From assembly GCA_024642325.1 (NCBI GenBank), contig JAHEBI010000021.1, positions 1 through 12,904 on the forward strand: DNA of 12,904 nt, read 5' to 3'. This document shows, in pieces, positions 1 through 8,137 of this stretch. Positions within the stretch are counted from its first letter, which is position 1; the number at the start of each line of letters is the position of its first letter. The DNA comes from Eudoraea sp. Lineage in GTDB: Bacteria; Bacteroidota; Bacteroidia; Flavobacteriales; Flavobacteriaceae. Both the position numbers and the translations under genes were made by a program. The notes under the pieces were generated by a model. It had not been told where the DNA came from. It made no database searches and saw nothing but the letters and a program-made list of their open reading frames with translations.

Positions 1-1
1 T

Positions 2-1231
2 GAGGAATGGAGAATAAGCTATACCAATGGCTTGTTGAACAACAATCTCAGGGAGCGGCTTAGCTTTTTCTGGAGCAATCACTTTGTGACAGAACTGGAT
101 GTTTATGACTGTAATTCCTTCCTTTATTATTACGTGAATTGTCTTCAAAGGAATGCCATTGGTAATTTCAAAACCTTTATTAGCGAAATTGGTCTTACCG
201 GTGCAATGCTTTATTACCTTGATGGAGTATATAATAACGGTAACAATCCAAATGAGAATTATGCTCGTGAATTGTATGAACTGTTCTCTTTAGGCGAAGG
301 CAATGGTTACACCGAACAGGATATTATTGAAACAGCCAAGGCACTGAGCGGCTATGTGGAAAGAGGCGAGTTGGGTTGTGAACAGGTTGCATTTGATCCT
401 ACCAAGTTTGATGCAGGCCCAAAAACTATTTTCGGTCAGACCGGAAATTGGAATTATAACAACGTAATAGATATCCTTTTCCAGCAGAGACCAAATGAAA
501 TAGCCGGGTTTATCTGTAACAAATTATATGAATATTTTGTTCATCCGGATTCCAGTGATGATGCAGGAAATGCACAAACTATAATTTCAGGAATGGCAAG
601 CACCTTTGTGTCCAACAACTTTGAAATTGCCCCGGTGCTTTCCCAATTATTCTCAAGTCAGCACTTTTTTGATGATGAAGCCATAGGAGTCATTATTAAG
701 AGTCCGTTTGATATTTACCTTAATCTAATTAATGAAACCAATTTTGCGTATGACAATGGAACTTTACTTAATGTGATTGATACAAGCCGACTTTTAGGTC
801 AGGAACTTTTTGATCCTGTGGATGTTGCCGGCTGGCAAAGAAACAGGACCTGGATTAACACCAACTTCATGATTGGGCGATGGCTTTCTTCTGAGGTATA
901 TCTGGAAATGTTTTATCAGAATAACCCACAGCAATTCCGCACACTGGCCATGGATGCCGTTGATGCTGCTGACAGCAATACAAGTAATCCCGAAACTGTG
1001 GTCAGGGCCATAGTTGATAAATTCACTCCCAAAGGATTACTTACGCCACAGGATTTTGAAAATGCGATGTCGGTATTCAAAATTGAAGATGTTCCGGAAA
1101 ACTATTACGGTTCCGATTATATTCCTGGCGGACTTGGGTTATGGATGCTTTCCGTTAGCCCGGAAGTTCCTTCGCAAGTATTCCTACTGCTTATGCACTT
1201 ATCCAGACAGCCCGAGTTTCAACTAAAATAA
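2..1231 (+). CDS. DUF1800 family protein, 5' end missing
   Basis: The reading frame is open from the first bases of the window, so the start codon and N-terminus lie upstream. The visible part is 409 residues; DUF1800 proteins are usually about 450-600 residues or more, so a signal peptide and first helices are probably missing. Family hallmarks seen are LRERLSFFWSNHFVT near the visible start, NYARELYELFSLG followed by GYTEQDIIETAKALSGY, KLYEYFVHPD, the DPVDVAGW...W block and a C-terminal LMHLSRQPEFQ. A TTG at 32 could pass for a start, but the preceding in-frame codons (EEWRISYTNG) already match the family, so it is internal. DUF1800 has no established biochemical role; it is commonly encoded beside DUF1501, as here, with an 11-nt gap. 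The pair is probably one operon and, by inference, acts outside the cytoplasm. Confidence 0.9.
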   Translation, partial: EEWRISYTNGLLNNNLRERLSFFWSNHFVTELDVYDCNSFLYYYVNCLQRNAIGNFKTFISEIGLTGAMLYYLDGVYNNGNNPNENYARELYELFSLGEGNGYTEQDIIETAKALSGYVERGELGCEQVAFDPTKFDAGPKTIFGQTGNWNYNNVIDILFQQRPNEIAGFICNKLYEYFVHPDSSDDAGNAQTIISGMASTFVSNNFEIAPVLSQLFSSQHFFDDEAIGVIIKSPFDIYLNLINETNFAYDNGTLLNVIDTSRLLGQELFDPVDVAGWQRNRTWINTNFMIGRWLSSEVYLEMFYQNNPQQFRTLAMDAVDAADSNTSNPETVVRAIVDKFTPKGLLTPQDFENAMSVFKIEDVPENYYGSDYIPGGLGLWMLSVSPEVPSQVFLLLMHLSRQPEFQLK

Positions 1232-1242
1232 AACCTACGACT

Positions 1243-2937
1243 ATGTGTAACAATCATTTACCTATCAATATAAAAAACAACAACGGACACGACCAGGAGC
1301 ATGTGTATTGGAGCCGTCGGTCCTTTTTGCAGGCATTGGGCATTGCCGGGTCTGGCTCTATGATGCTTGGCAGTAATATGCTTACCGCATCTGCACCCTC
1401 CCCACTGACTGCTGCTATTGCCAATGCAGATACAGATAGCATACTTATTCTTATACGCCTTTCAGGTGGTAATGACGGATTGAGTACTGTAATCCCAATT
1501 GAGCAGTACGACATGTATGCCAATGCAAGGCCCAATATCTATATCCCTGAGAGTAAAATCCTAAAACTTACAGATGAATTTGGTATCCCCACCTACATGA
1601 ATGCTCTGGAACCCATGTGGGGTGCCGGACAGGTAAAAGCTGTTCATGGTGTAGGCTATGAAAATCAAAGTCTGTCTCACTTCACGGGATCTGATATTTA
1701 TGCGAATACCGATCTGACAACTACCGGTTTTGATGGCCTGAATACAGGTTGGATGGGTCGTTATTTTGAAAATATTTATCCGGATTACCTGGTAAATCCA
1801 CCCGCAGCACCTGCGGCTATCCAAATTGGAAATTTTGGCAGTCTGGTATTCCAGGGCGAAGAAACCAACTATGCATTTGTTACCTCAAATATTGATCAGC
1901 TGGAAGAAATTGCCGAATCTGGAGTTCAATACAGCCTGGATGATAGTTTATTTAATAACTGTATGTACGGAGATCAGCTTAAATTCCTAAGAGGAGTGGC
2001 TAATACAACTTATGAATACTCCGGTCTGATCCATGAAGCCTATGAGCGTGGACAAAATCAGGTTCAATATCAGGACAATGGGTTTGCAAGGCAATTAGCC
2101 CTATTGGCCAGACTTATTAAAGGTAATTTGGGCACAAAAGTTTATATGATCTCAATGGGAGGTTTTGATACCCACGGAAATCAGCCAATTGCCCATGAAC
2201 GATTGATGTCCAATTTATCAATTGCCATCAATAACTTCTATGAGGATATTGCATTTACGCAACAAGACGAAAAAGTATTAAGCATGACATTTTCTGAGTT
2301 CGGAAGACGGATATTTGAAAATGGTTCTAATGGAACTGACCATGGGAAAGCCGCACCAACTTTATTTTTCGGTTCCGGGCTGAACGGAAGTGCATTTGTT
2401 GGGGAGCACCCTTCCCTGGAAAACCCTAACGGACGTGGAAACCTTGAATATACCATGGACTTCAGGGATCTGTATGCGACTGTCCTGGCAGAATGGCTAT
2501 GTGTTCCGATTCCTTTGGTAGAGCAACATTTGCTAAATCACCCATATGCCCCTGTTAATCTTGGCTTTAATTGTAGCGGTGTTCAATTTCCGGATATTGT
2601 ATATAGTGATGATCCTCCAACACCTCCAATGCCTGAAGTTCCTGTTGCGGAAGATCCAACTCCTGAATTGCTGGAAGCCATAGTTCACAAACCATTTTAT
2701 CCTACAAAAAGTACACCACATATCTATTTGGAGATGCCTTTTACGGCATTGGTGGATATTCAATTGTATAATATTCTGGGACAAAATGTTGGAACCGTAT
2801 ATAATGAGATCATGTTGGCCGGGTCTGCCGAAATCAATATCAGGGAACGCTTACCTATGCATTTGTCAACCGGTAAATATATTTATAGAATACAGGTTTC
2901 GGACAAAAAAATGTCTAAATCCATAATGGTAGCTTAG
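1243..2937 (+). CDS. DUF1501 family protein with Tat-like leader and T9SS sorting domain
   Basis: This 564-residue protein belongs to DUF1501, a family related to the alkaline phosphatase/sulfatase fold and of unknown substrate. The N-terminus carries a twin-arginine-like leader: S24-R25-R26-S-F-L, a modest hydrophobic stretch and a plausible cleavage after A51. Conserved motifs are GGNDGLS (about 75-81), GGFDTHGNQ with D309 and H311, SEFGRR (351-356) and TDHG (D366, H367), all placed as expected for metal or phosphate binding in this superfamily. After about residue 445 comes a proline-rich linker (DDPPTPPMPEVP), then about 80 residues resembling a type A T9SS C-terminal sorting domain (LYNILGQNVG, LSTGKYIYRIQ, ending KSIMVA). 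By inference it crosses the inner membrane folded and is then moved to the cell surface. It follows the DUF1800 gene and ends before a strong terminator. Family assignment is firm; export route is inferred. Confidence 0.92.
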   Translation: MCNNHLPINIKNNNGHDQEHVYWSRRSFLQALGIAGSGSMMLGSNMLTASAPSPLTAAIANADTDSILILIRLSGGNDGLSTVIPIEQYDMYANARPNIYIPESKILKLTDEFGIPTYMNALEPMWGAGQVKAVHGVGYENQSLSHFTGSDIYANTDLTTTGFDGLNTGWMGRYFENIYPDYLVNPPAAPAAIQIGNFGSLVFQGEETNYAFVTSNIDQLEEIAESGVQYSLDDSLFNNCMYGDQLKFLRGVANTTYEYSGLIHEAYERGQNQVQYQDNGFARQLALLARLIKGNLGTKVYMISMGGFDTHGNQPIAHERLMSNLSIAINNFYEDIAFTQQDEKVLSMTFSEFGRRIFENGSNGTDHGKAAPTLFFGSGLNGSAFVGEHPSLENPNGRGNLEYTMDFRDLYATVLAEWLCVPIPLVEQHLLNHPYAPVNLGFNCSGVQFPDIVYSDDPPTPPMPEVPVAEDPTPELLEAIVHKPFYPTKSTPHIYLEMPFTALVDIQLYNILGQNVGTVYNEIMLAGSAEINIRERLPMHLSTGKYIYRIQVSDKKMSKSIMVA

Positions 2938-2960
2938 GCTACACCTACTTTGCATAAGTG

Positions 2961-3018
2961 CCCCCGGACACTGGTAATCCCTTATATGAGGATCCGGTGT
3001 TCCGGGGGTTTTCTTTTT
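2961..3018 (+). terminator. Rho-independent terminator after the DUF1800/DUF1501 operon
   Basis: A long GC-rich hairpin has its left arm starting CCCCCGGACACTGG at 2961 and its right arm CCGGTGTTCCGGGGG ending at 3008, with one bulged base. AATCC and GGAT extend the stem toward the loop. It is followed by a T-rich run (TTTTCTTTTT). It lies 23 nt after the DUF1501 stop codon and isolates this operon from metG. Confidence 0.93.
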
Positions 3019-3027
3019 CCCGCGTAC

Positions 3028-3060
3028 TTGGTGTTTGGTCTGAAATATTAGTTATTTTTG
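3028..3060 (+). promoter_or_regulatory. Bacteroidota-type promoter of metG
   Basis: TATTTTTG at 3053-3060 matches the TAnnTTTG -7 consensus of Bacteroidota exactly. A TTG at 3028-3030 lies 22 bp upstream, inside the 17-23 bp spacing reported for the -33 element; a second TTG at 3035-3037 is too close (15 bp). The predicted transcript would start near 3065-3068, giving a leader of only about 12 nt before the ATG at 3079. Confidence 0.7.
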
Positions 3061-3078
3061 TGCCTTAATCAAATTTTG

Positions 3079-5178
3079 ATGTCGGATCACCCACATAAAC
3101 CTGCCAGATATACAATTACAGCAGCATTACCCTATACGAACGGACCTATCCATATAGGTCACCTGGCAGGGGTCTATGTCCCGGCGGATATTTACGCCAG
3201 ATACCTTAGGTTAAATGGCAATGATGTGGCTTTTGTCTGTGGAAGTGATGAACATGGTGTGGCCATCCCTATGAAGGCCAAAAAAGAAGGCGTTTCACCT
3301 AGAGAGATTATAGACAAATACCACGGGATAATAAAAAAATCATTTGTAGATTTTGGCATTTCATTTGATAATTATTCACGTACTTCAGCGCAAATACACC
3401 ATGAAACAGCTGGTGATTTTTTTAAAACTTTATACGAACAGGGTAATTTTTTAGAAGAGGAAACTGCTCAACTTTACGATGAGGAAGCCCAGCAGTTTCT
3501 TGCAGACCGTTTTGTCATTGGAACCTGTCCAAAATGTGGACATGAAGAAGCTTATGGAGATCAGTGTGAAAATTGTGGTTCTTCCCTCAATGCAACAGAT
3601 CTGATCAATCCGAAATCGACAATTACCGGCGGGATTCCGACCCTAAAAGAAACCAAGCATTGGTTTCTTCCATTAGACAGATATGAGGAATTTTTAAAAG
3701 AATGGATTCTGGTCGGGCATAAAAACGACTGGAAACCCAACGTTTATGGGCAATGCAAATCATGGATAGACGATGGGTTAAAACCAAGGGCTGTAACACG
3801 CGACCTGGATTGGGGAATTCCTGTACCGGTAAAGGGCGGTGAGGGTAAAGTACTATATGTCTGGTTTGATGCTCCAATTGGGTATATTTCCTCTACCAAA
3901 GAATGGGCCGCAAGAACTGGAAAAGACTGGGAATTGTATTGGAAGGATAAGGGCACCAAGCTGGTACATTTTATTGGTAAAGACAATATCGTTTTTCACT
4001 GTATTATTTTTCCAAGTATGCTCAAAGCACATAAGGATTATATTTTACCAGATAATGTCCCGGCAAATGAATTTCTTAACCTGGAGGGTAATAAATTGTC
4101 CACTTCAAAAAATTGGGCAGTTTGGCTTCATGAGTATTTGGAAGATTTTCCTGATATGCAGGATGTTCTCCGCTATACCCTTACAGCCAATGCTCCTGAA
4201 ACCAAGGATAATGATTTTACATGGAAAGATTTTCAGGAACGTAACAACAATGAACTGGTTGCTATTTTTGGGAATTTTATAAACAGGGTTGTGGTCCTCA
4301 CCAACAAATATTTTAATGGGGTTGTCCCTGATCCTATTCATTTTACGGAAGTTGACAAAGACACTTTGAAAACCCTTAAAAAATACCCCGGAATCATTTC
4401 AGACTCTATTGAACGATACCGCTTTCGTGAGGCAAGTCAGGAATTAATGAATCTTGCACGTCTGGGAAATAAGTATCTGGCAGATGAAGAGCCTTGGAAA
4501 GTTATTAAGGAAGATAGAGAAAGAGTACAGACCATAATGTATGTGGCCCTTCAAATTGGTGCGGCCCTTGCTGTTCTGTGCGAACCTTTTTTGCCTTTTA
4601 CTTCGGCAAAATTGAAAGGAATTTTAGCGATCCTGGAAAATACCGCTGCCTCTGATTCCGGTATTATTGAACTCTGCTGGGCAGATGTATCCAAAAAAGA
4701 AAACCTTCTCCCCAAGGGCCACAAAATTGGTGAAGCTGATTTGTTATTCCGTAAAGTAGAAGACGAAGAAATACAGGCACAATTAGATAAGCTGGAAGCC
4801 ACAAAAAAAGTCAACGAATCTGAAAATAAAACTGTAATGCCGCAAAAAGAGACCATAAATTTTGAAGATTTTACCAAAATGGATTTACGTGTGGGGACCA
4901 TTTTAGAAGCTGAAAAAATGCCTAAAACCAAAAAACTTTTGGTTCTTAAGGTAGACACCGGGATAGATACACGGACAATCGTTTCTGGTATTGCTGAAAG
5001 TTTTAGCCCCGAGGAAGTTATAGGAAGACAAGTAACCGTTTTAGTAAATCTGGCACCAAGGGCGCTTAGGGGTATAGAAAGCCAGGGTATGATATTAATG
5101 ACTGAAAACAAAGAGGGTAAATTAATATTTCTAAATACGGATGAAAAAGGAGTAGAAAACGGAGAGACCATAAATTAA
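3079..5178 (+). CDS. metG: Methionine--tRNA ligase (MetRS)
   Basis: The enzyme charges tRNA-Met with methionine in the cytosol; it is 699 residues from the chosen start. Class I signatures are HIGH at 25-28 (after LPYTNGPI) and a KMSKS-type loop that reads KLSTS at 339-343. A zinc knuckle uses C150, C153, C163 and C166. The middle holds the anticodon-binding helical domain. Residues from about 593 to the end form an EMAP-II/Trbp111-like tRNA-binding domain (FTKMDLRVGTI, APRALRGIESQGM), as in many dimeric bacterial MetRS. The ATG at 3079 is preferred because it starts just before the conserved YTITAALPYTNG segment. The in-frame TTG at 3058 sits inside the -7 promoter element, so it should not be transcribed as a start. 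There is no terminator before the following deacetylase gene. Confidence 0.97.
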   Translation: MSDHPHKPARYTITAALPYTNGPIHIGHLAGVYVPADIYARYLRLNGNDVAFVCGSDEHGVAIPMKAKKEGVSPREIIDKYHGIIKKSFVDFGISFDNYSRTSAQIHHETAGDFFKTLYEQGNFLEEETAQLYDEEAQQFLADRFVIGTCPKCGHEEAYGDQCENCGSSLNATDLINPKSTITGGIPTLKETKHWFLPLDRYEEFLKEWILVGHKNDWKPNVYGQCKSWIDDGLKPRAVTRDLDWGIPVPVKGGEGKVLYVWFDAPIGYISSTKEWAARTGKDWELYWKDKGTKLVHFIGKDNIVFHCIIFPSMLKAHKDYILPDNVPANEFLNLEGNKLSTSKNWAVWLHEYLEDFPDMQDVLRYTLTANAPETKDNDFTWKDFQERNNNELVAIFGNFINRVVVLTNKYFNGVVPDPIHFTEVDKDTLKTLKKYPGIISDSIERYRFREASQELMNLARLGNKYLADEEPWKVIKEDRERVQTIMYVALQIGAALAVLCEPFLPFTSAKLKGILAILENTAASDSGIIELCWADVSKKENLLPKGHKIGEADLLFRKVEDEEIQAQLDKLEATKKVNESENKTVMPQKETINFEDFTKMDLRVGTILEAEKMPKTKKLLVLKVDTGIDTRTIVSGIAESFSPEEVIGRQVTVLVNLAPRALRGIESQGMILMTENKEGKLIFLNTDEKGVENGETIN

Positions 5179-5182
5179 GATA

Positions 5183-6085
5183 GTGCTTAAGATTGCCTAT
5201 CACGAAATTTACAATCATCCCCTTCCCGAAGGCCATCGTTTTCCAATGCTCAAATACGAGCTTCTGCCTCAGCAACTGATTCATGAAGGGACCTGTACTC
5301 CTGATAATTTTTTTGAGCCTTCCGTCCCTAATGATAAATATCTGGTAGCAGTACATGACCCGGAATATTACTATGATCTTCTTAATCTAAAAATTCCATA
5401 TAGAGAAGCCCGGAAAATTGGTTTTCCACTAAGTGAACAATTGGTAGAGCGGGAACGCATTATAGCAGATGGTACTATGAAAGCCTGCGAATATGCCATA
5501 GAGCACGGCATTGCTATGAATATTGCAGGAGGCACCCATCATGCCTTTTCCAACAGGGGCGAAGCCTTTTGCATGTTAAATGATCAGGCCATCGGGGCCC
5601 GTTACCTGCAATCCAAAAATATTGCCTGTCAAATTCTAATTGTTGACCTTGATGTTCATCAGGGGAACGGCACCGCCCAGATCTTTAAAGATGATCCTTC
5701 GGTCTTTACTTTTTCAATGCATGGTGCCAACAACTATCCCTTTAAAAAGGAAACATCAGACCTGGATGTCGCATTAAAAAAAGGAACAACAGACCAGGAA
5801 TATCTCTCTGTTTTAAAAGGCACTCTGCCCCACATTATCCGTGAAATCCATCCGGAATTCATTTTCTATCTCTGCGGAGCAGATGTCCTTGAAACCGACA
5901 AGTTAGGAACCTTATCCCTTTCGCTGGATGGATGTAAAAAACGTGATGAATTAGTTCTCGAAAGCTGCCTTAAATATCAAATTCCTGTTCAGTGCAGTAT
6001 GGGTGGCGGGTATTCTATCGACATTAAGAAGATTGTGGAAGCTCATGCCAATACATTTCGATTAGCACAACAGATGTATTTCTGA
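5183..6085 (+). CDS. Histone deacetylase family (AcuC/class IV-like) zinc amidohydrolase
   Basis: This 300-residue protein has the arginase/deacetylase fold and would remove acetyl groups from lysine side chains or small amines such as acetylpolyamines; the substrate cannot be read from sequence. The catalytic His pair is H119-H120 in GGTHHAFS. The zinc ligands by family alignment are D157 and H159 (VDLDVHQGNGT) and D234 (CGADVLETDKLG), and Y277 in GGGYS is the expected transition-state tyrosine, so it looks active. The N-terminus (HPLPEGHRFPMLKYELL) resembles the class IV/HDAC11-like bacterial group. The start is GTG at 5183, 4 nt after the metG stop; an in-frame TAA at 5171-5173 rules out any start further upstream except ATT or ATA. 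No Shine-Dalgarno is obvious, and translation is probably coupled to metG. No signal peptide is seen, so it is cytosolic. Confidence 0.92.
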   Translation: MLKIAYHEIYNHPLPEGHRFPMLKYELLPQQLIHEGTCTPDNFFEPSVPNDKYLVAVHDPEYYYDLLNLKIPYREARKIGFPLSEQLVERERIIADGTMKACEYAIEHGIAMNIAGGTHHAFSNRGEAFCMLNDQAIGARYLQSKNIACQILIVDLDVHQGNGTAQIFKDDPSVFTFSMHGANNYPFKKETSDLDVALKKGTTDQEYLSVLKGTLPHIIREIHPEFIFYLCGADVLETDKLGTLSLSLDGCKKRDELVLESCLKYQIPVQCSMGGGYSIDIKKIVEAHANTFRLAQQMYF

Positions 6086-6168
6086 ATCTATGAAATGGTT
6101 GGTATAATTCTATCATTCCTCTTTCAGCTTTTTTTGTATTTTAACCAATCAAACTAAACAACACTTTT

Positions 6169-7221
6169 ATGAAATTGGGACAAAGTCAAATACCGGGTAT
6201 TTATTTGATTTTCAGTTTTGCAATCCTTACCTTTTTCAATAGCAGCTGTCGAGATAAAAAAAAGGACGAAAAAATTGAAACAAAAACCATCATAACACCT
6301 TCTAAACTAAAAGTGATTTTTGATACCGACGCCAATAACGAGTTGGATGACCAGCATGCTCTTGCTTATTTGCTATTTAATGGCGATACTTTTGAAGTTA
6401 ACGCAATTACGGTAAATGCTACCTATAACGGAGGAGATATACAAAGCCATTATGATGAGGCACTTCGGGTACTGAAATTGTGCAATTTAAACAATGAGAT
6501 CCCATTACTGAAAGGAGCAAATGGCAATTTTACAGAAATTACCAATCCATGGAATCCGGATGATTTTGATGGCCATGAAGGTGTAGATCATTTATTGGAG
6601 GCGACTTCAAATGATACGGTAGTCATTGTGGCAGTAGGCAAATTAACAAACATTGCACTGGCTTTAAAAAAAGACCCTTCTTTTGCTGAACGAACCAAAA
6701 TAGTTTGGTTGGGGTCTAACTATCCCGATCCTGGAGAATATAATCAGGACAATGATACCATAGCCATGAATTATGTTCTCAATAGTAACATACCCTTCGA
6801 AATGGTTACCGTACGATATGGCAAGCCTTCCGGAACAGATGCCGTAAAGGTTACAAAGGAAGAAATAAACCAAAAAATGCCAGGACTTGGGCCAACGGCT
6901 ATAGAACCCGTTACAGGGCGGCATGGAGGTGTATTTTCAACTTTTGGCGACTATTCCGTTAGTCTTTTTGAACATATTGATTACCACGGGGATCCCCCAT
7001 CGAGACCTCTTTTTGACATGGTTGCTGTAGCCATTTTAAAAAATGAAAACTGGGGTGAACGTAAAATTATTCCAGCCCCCGTTCTTATAAATAATGAATG
7101 GGTTGAGCGGCCCGGTTACGAAAGAACTATTACGGTTTGGCAAAACTTTAAAAAAGAAGAAATCCTGGAAGATTTCTATAGTAGCCTAAAGACCGCTGTT
7201 CCTGTTACGAAATCAAAATAG
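6169..7221 (+). CDS. Nucleoside hydrolase, predicted lipoprotein
   Basis: This 350-residue protein belongs to the inosine-uridine nucleoside hydrolase fold, which splits the N-glycosidic bond of ribonucleosides to ribose and base. It begins with a hydrophobic signal segment (about 11-23) and a loose lipobox ending at C27, followed by a charged RDKKKDEK stretch, so it is probably a lipoprotein outside the cytoplasm. The Asp-rich calcium motif is DTDANNELDD (52-61), two residues longer than the classical DxDxGxDD. VGKLTNIALAL and LGSNYPDPGEYNQDND match the central family blocks. Near the C-terminus the usual HD pair reads F282-D283. The 83-nt gap upstream shows no clear promoter or terminator. 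Downstream lie ribokinase (5 nt) and a permease, which supports a ribose-releasing role. Family is sure; exact substrate and surface location are inferred. Confidence 0.9.
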   Translation: MKLGQSQIPGIYLIFSFAILTFFNSSCRDKKKDEKIETKTIITPSKLKVIFDTDANNELDDQHALAYLLFNGDTFEVNAITVNATYNGGDIQSHYDEALRVLKLCNLNNEIPLLKGANGNFTEITNPWNPDDFDGHEGVDHLLEATSNDTVVIVAVGKLTNIALALKKDPSFAERTKIVWLGSNYPDPGEYNQDNDTIAMNYVLNSNIPFEMVTVRYGKPSGTDAVKVTKEEINQKMPGLGPTAIEPVTGRHGGVFSTFGDYSVSLFEHIDYHGDPPSRPLFDMVAVAILKNENWGERKIIPAPVLINNEWVERPGYERTITVWQNFKKEEILEDFYSSLKTAVPVTKSK

Positions 7222-7226
7222 TATAA

Positions 7227-8126
7227 ATGTCAGAAATTGTTGTAGTTGGGAGTTCTAATACTGATATGGTGGTAAAAACACCCAGATTCCCAGAACCGGG
7301 AGAAACCATACTAGGCGGTGATTTTTTTATGTTCCCTGGCGGGAAAGGTGCAAATCAGGCTGTGGCAGCGGCTCGTTTAGGAGGAAAGGTTAATTTTATT
7401 TGTTGCGTTGGAGATGATATTTTTGGCCAAAATGCGATTGAAGGTTATAAAAAAGAAGGAATTAACATGGATGGCGCATTAATTGTAAATGGTGAGCCAT
7501 CTGGGGTTGCATTAATTACCGTAAATGCAGAAGGAGAGAATGAAATTGTTGTGGCTTCAGGCGCAAATAATTTGTTGTCAAAAACACATTTGGAAGGTGT
7601 TGCTCATACGCTTCAGGGTGCTGATATTATTTTAACACAATTGGAAACCCCCATCCCTACAATTGAACATTTAGCAAATCATTGCCGGAAATTTAATCAA
7701 AAGCTGATTATTAATCCGGCCCCCGCCCAAAAACTGTCAGACGACATTCTTAACGGACTATTTCTTATTACGCCGAATGAAACAGAAACCAGAATTCTCA
7801 CAGAGATTGAAGTCATAGACGAAGCAACGGCTCGCATGGCTTGCGAAGTTCTTTTTCAAAAAGGGGTAAAAAATGTTCTAATTACAATGGGCAGCAGAGG
7901 CGCTTATTTTATGAATGGTGAATTAAGGTTTACTGCCAAAGCTCAAAAAGTGGATGCAATAGATACTACTGCAGCCGGCGATGTTTTTAATGGAGCACTG
8001 GCAGTCTGTCTTGCTCAAAACATGACCTGGAAGGAAAGTATTGAATTTGCCAATAAAGCGGCAGCACTGTCTGTCACGAAAATGGGGGCACAGACCTCTG
8101 CTCCGTATCTCAATGAAATCATCTAA
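7227..8126 (+). CDS. rbsK: Ribokinase (PfkB family)
   Basis: This 299-residue cytosolic kinase phosphorylates ribose with ATP to ribose 5-phosphate. Visible PfkB signatures are the N-terminal substrate-binding segment VVGSSNTDMV (N11, D13), the GGKGANQAVAAARLG block (38-52) and the second signature DTTAAGDVFNGAL (246-258), where D252 is the catalytic base by analogy with E. coli RbsK. ITPNETE (181-187) and ITMGSRG (219-225) are the usual nucleotide-site strands. Length and spacing match E. coli RbsK closely. The ATG lies 5 nt after the nucleoside hydrolase stop and the permease follows after 11 nt, so the three are very likely co-transcribed. No rbsD mutarotase or rbsR-like regulator is present in the window. 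Other PfkB sugar or nucleoside kinases are possible, but the motifs and neighbours favour ribose. Confidence 0.93.
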   Translation: MSEIVVVGSSNTDMVVKTPRFPEPGETILGGDFFMFPGGKGANQAVAAARLGGKVNFICCVGDDIFGQNAIEGYKKEGINMDGALIVNGEPSGVALITVNAEGENEIVVASGANNLLSKTHLEGVAHTLQGADIILTQLETPIPTIEHLANHCRKFNQKLIINPAPAQKLSDDILNGLFLITPNETETRILTEIEVIDEATARMACEVLFQKGVKNVLITMGSRGAYFMNGELRFTAKAQKVDAIDTTAAGDVFNGALAVCLAQNMTWKESIEFANKAAALSVTKMGAQTSAPYLNEII

Positions 8127-8137
8127 TCTCTTATAAT

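Noticed and set aside
2961..3018. Hairpin as a riboswitch or attenuator for metG
   Set aside because: It ends before the metG promoter elements, so it is not in the predicted metG transcript. Its structure and T-run fit a simple terminator of the upstream operon.
3521..3576. CxxC...CxxC block as a separate zinc-finger protein
   Set aside because: The four cysteines are in frame within MetRS at the position of its normal zinc knuckle.
3839..4282. 147-codon plus-strand frame overlapping metG
   Set aside because: It is a shifted reading of the MetRS catalytic domain, without its own motifs.
4551..5171. 206-codon open frame on the minus strand inside metG
   Set aside because: It lies wholly antisense to the conserved tRNA-binding region of MetRS, shows no family motifs and has low-complexity composition from the opposite-strand codon pattern.
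6103..6108. TATAAT upstream of the nucleoside hydrolase gene
   Set aside because: It matches the proteobacterial sigma70 -10 box, which is not the usual promoter form in Bacteroidota, and no -35 partner or TAnnTTTG element accompanies it.
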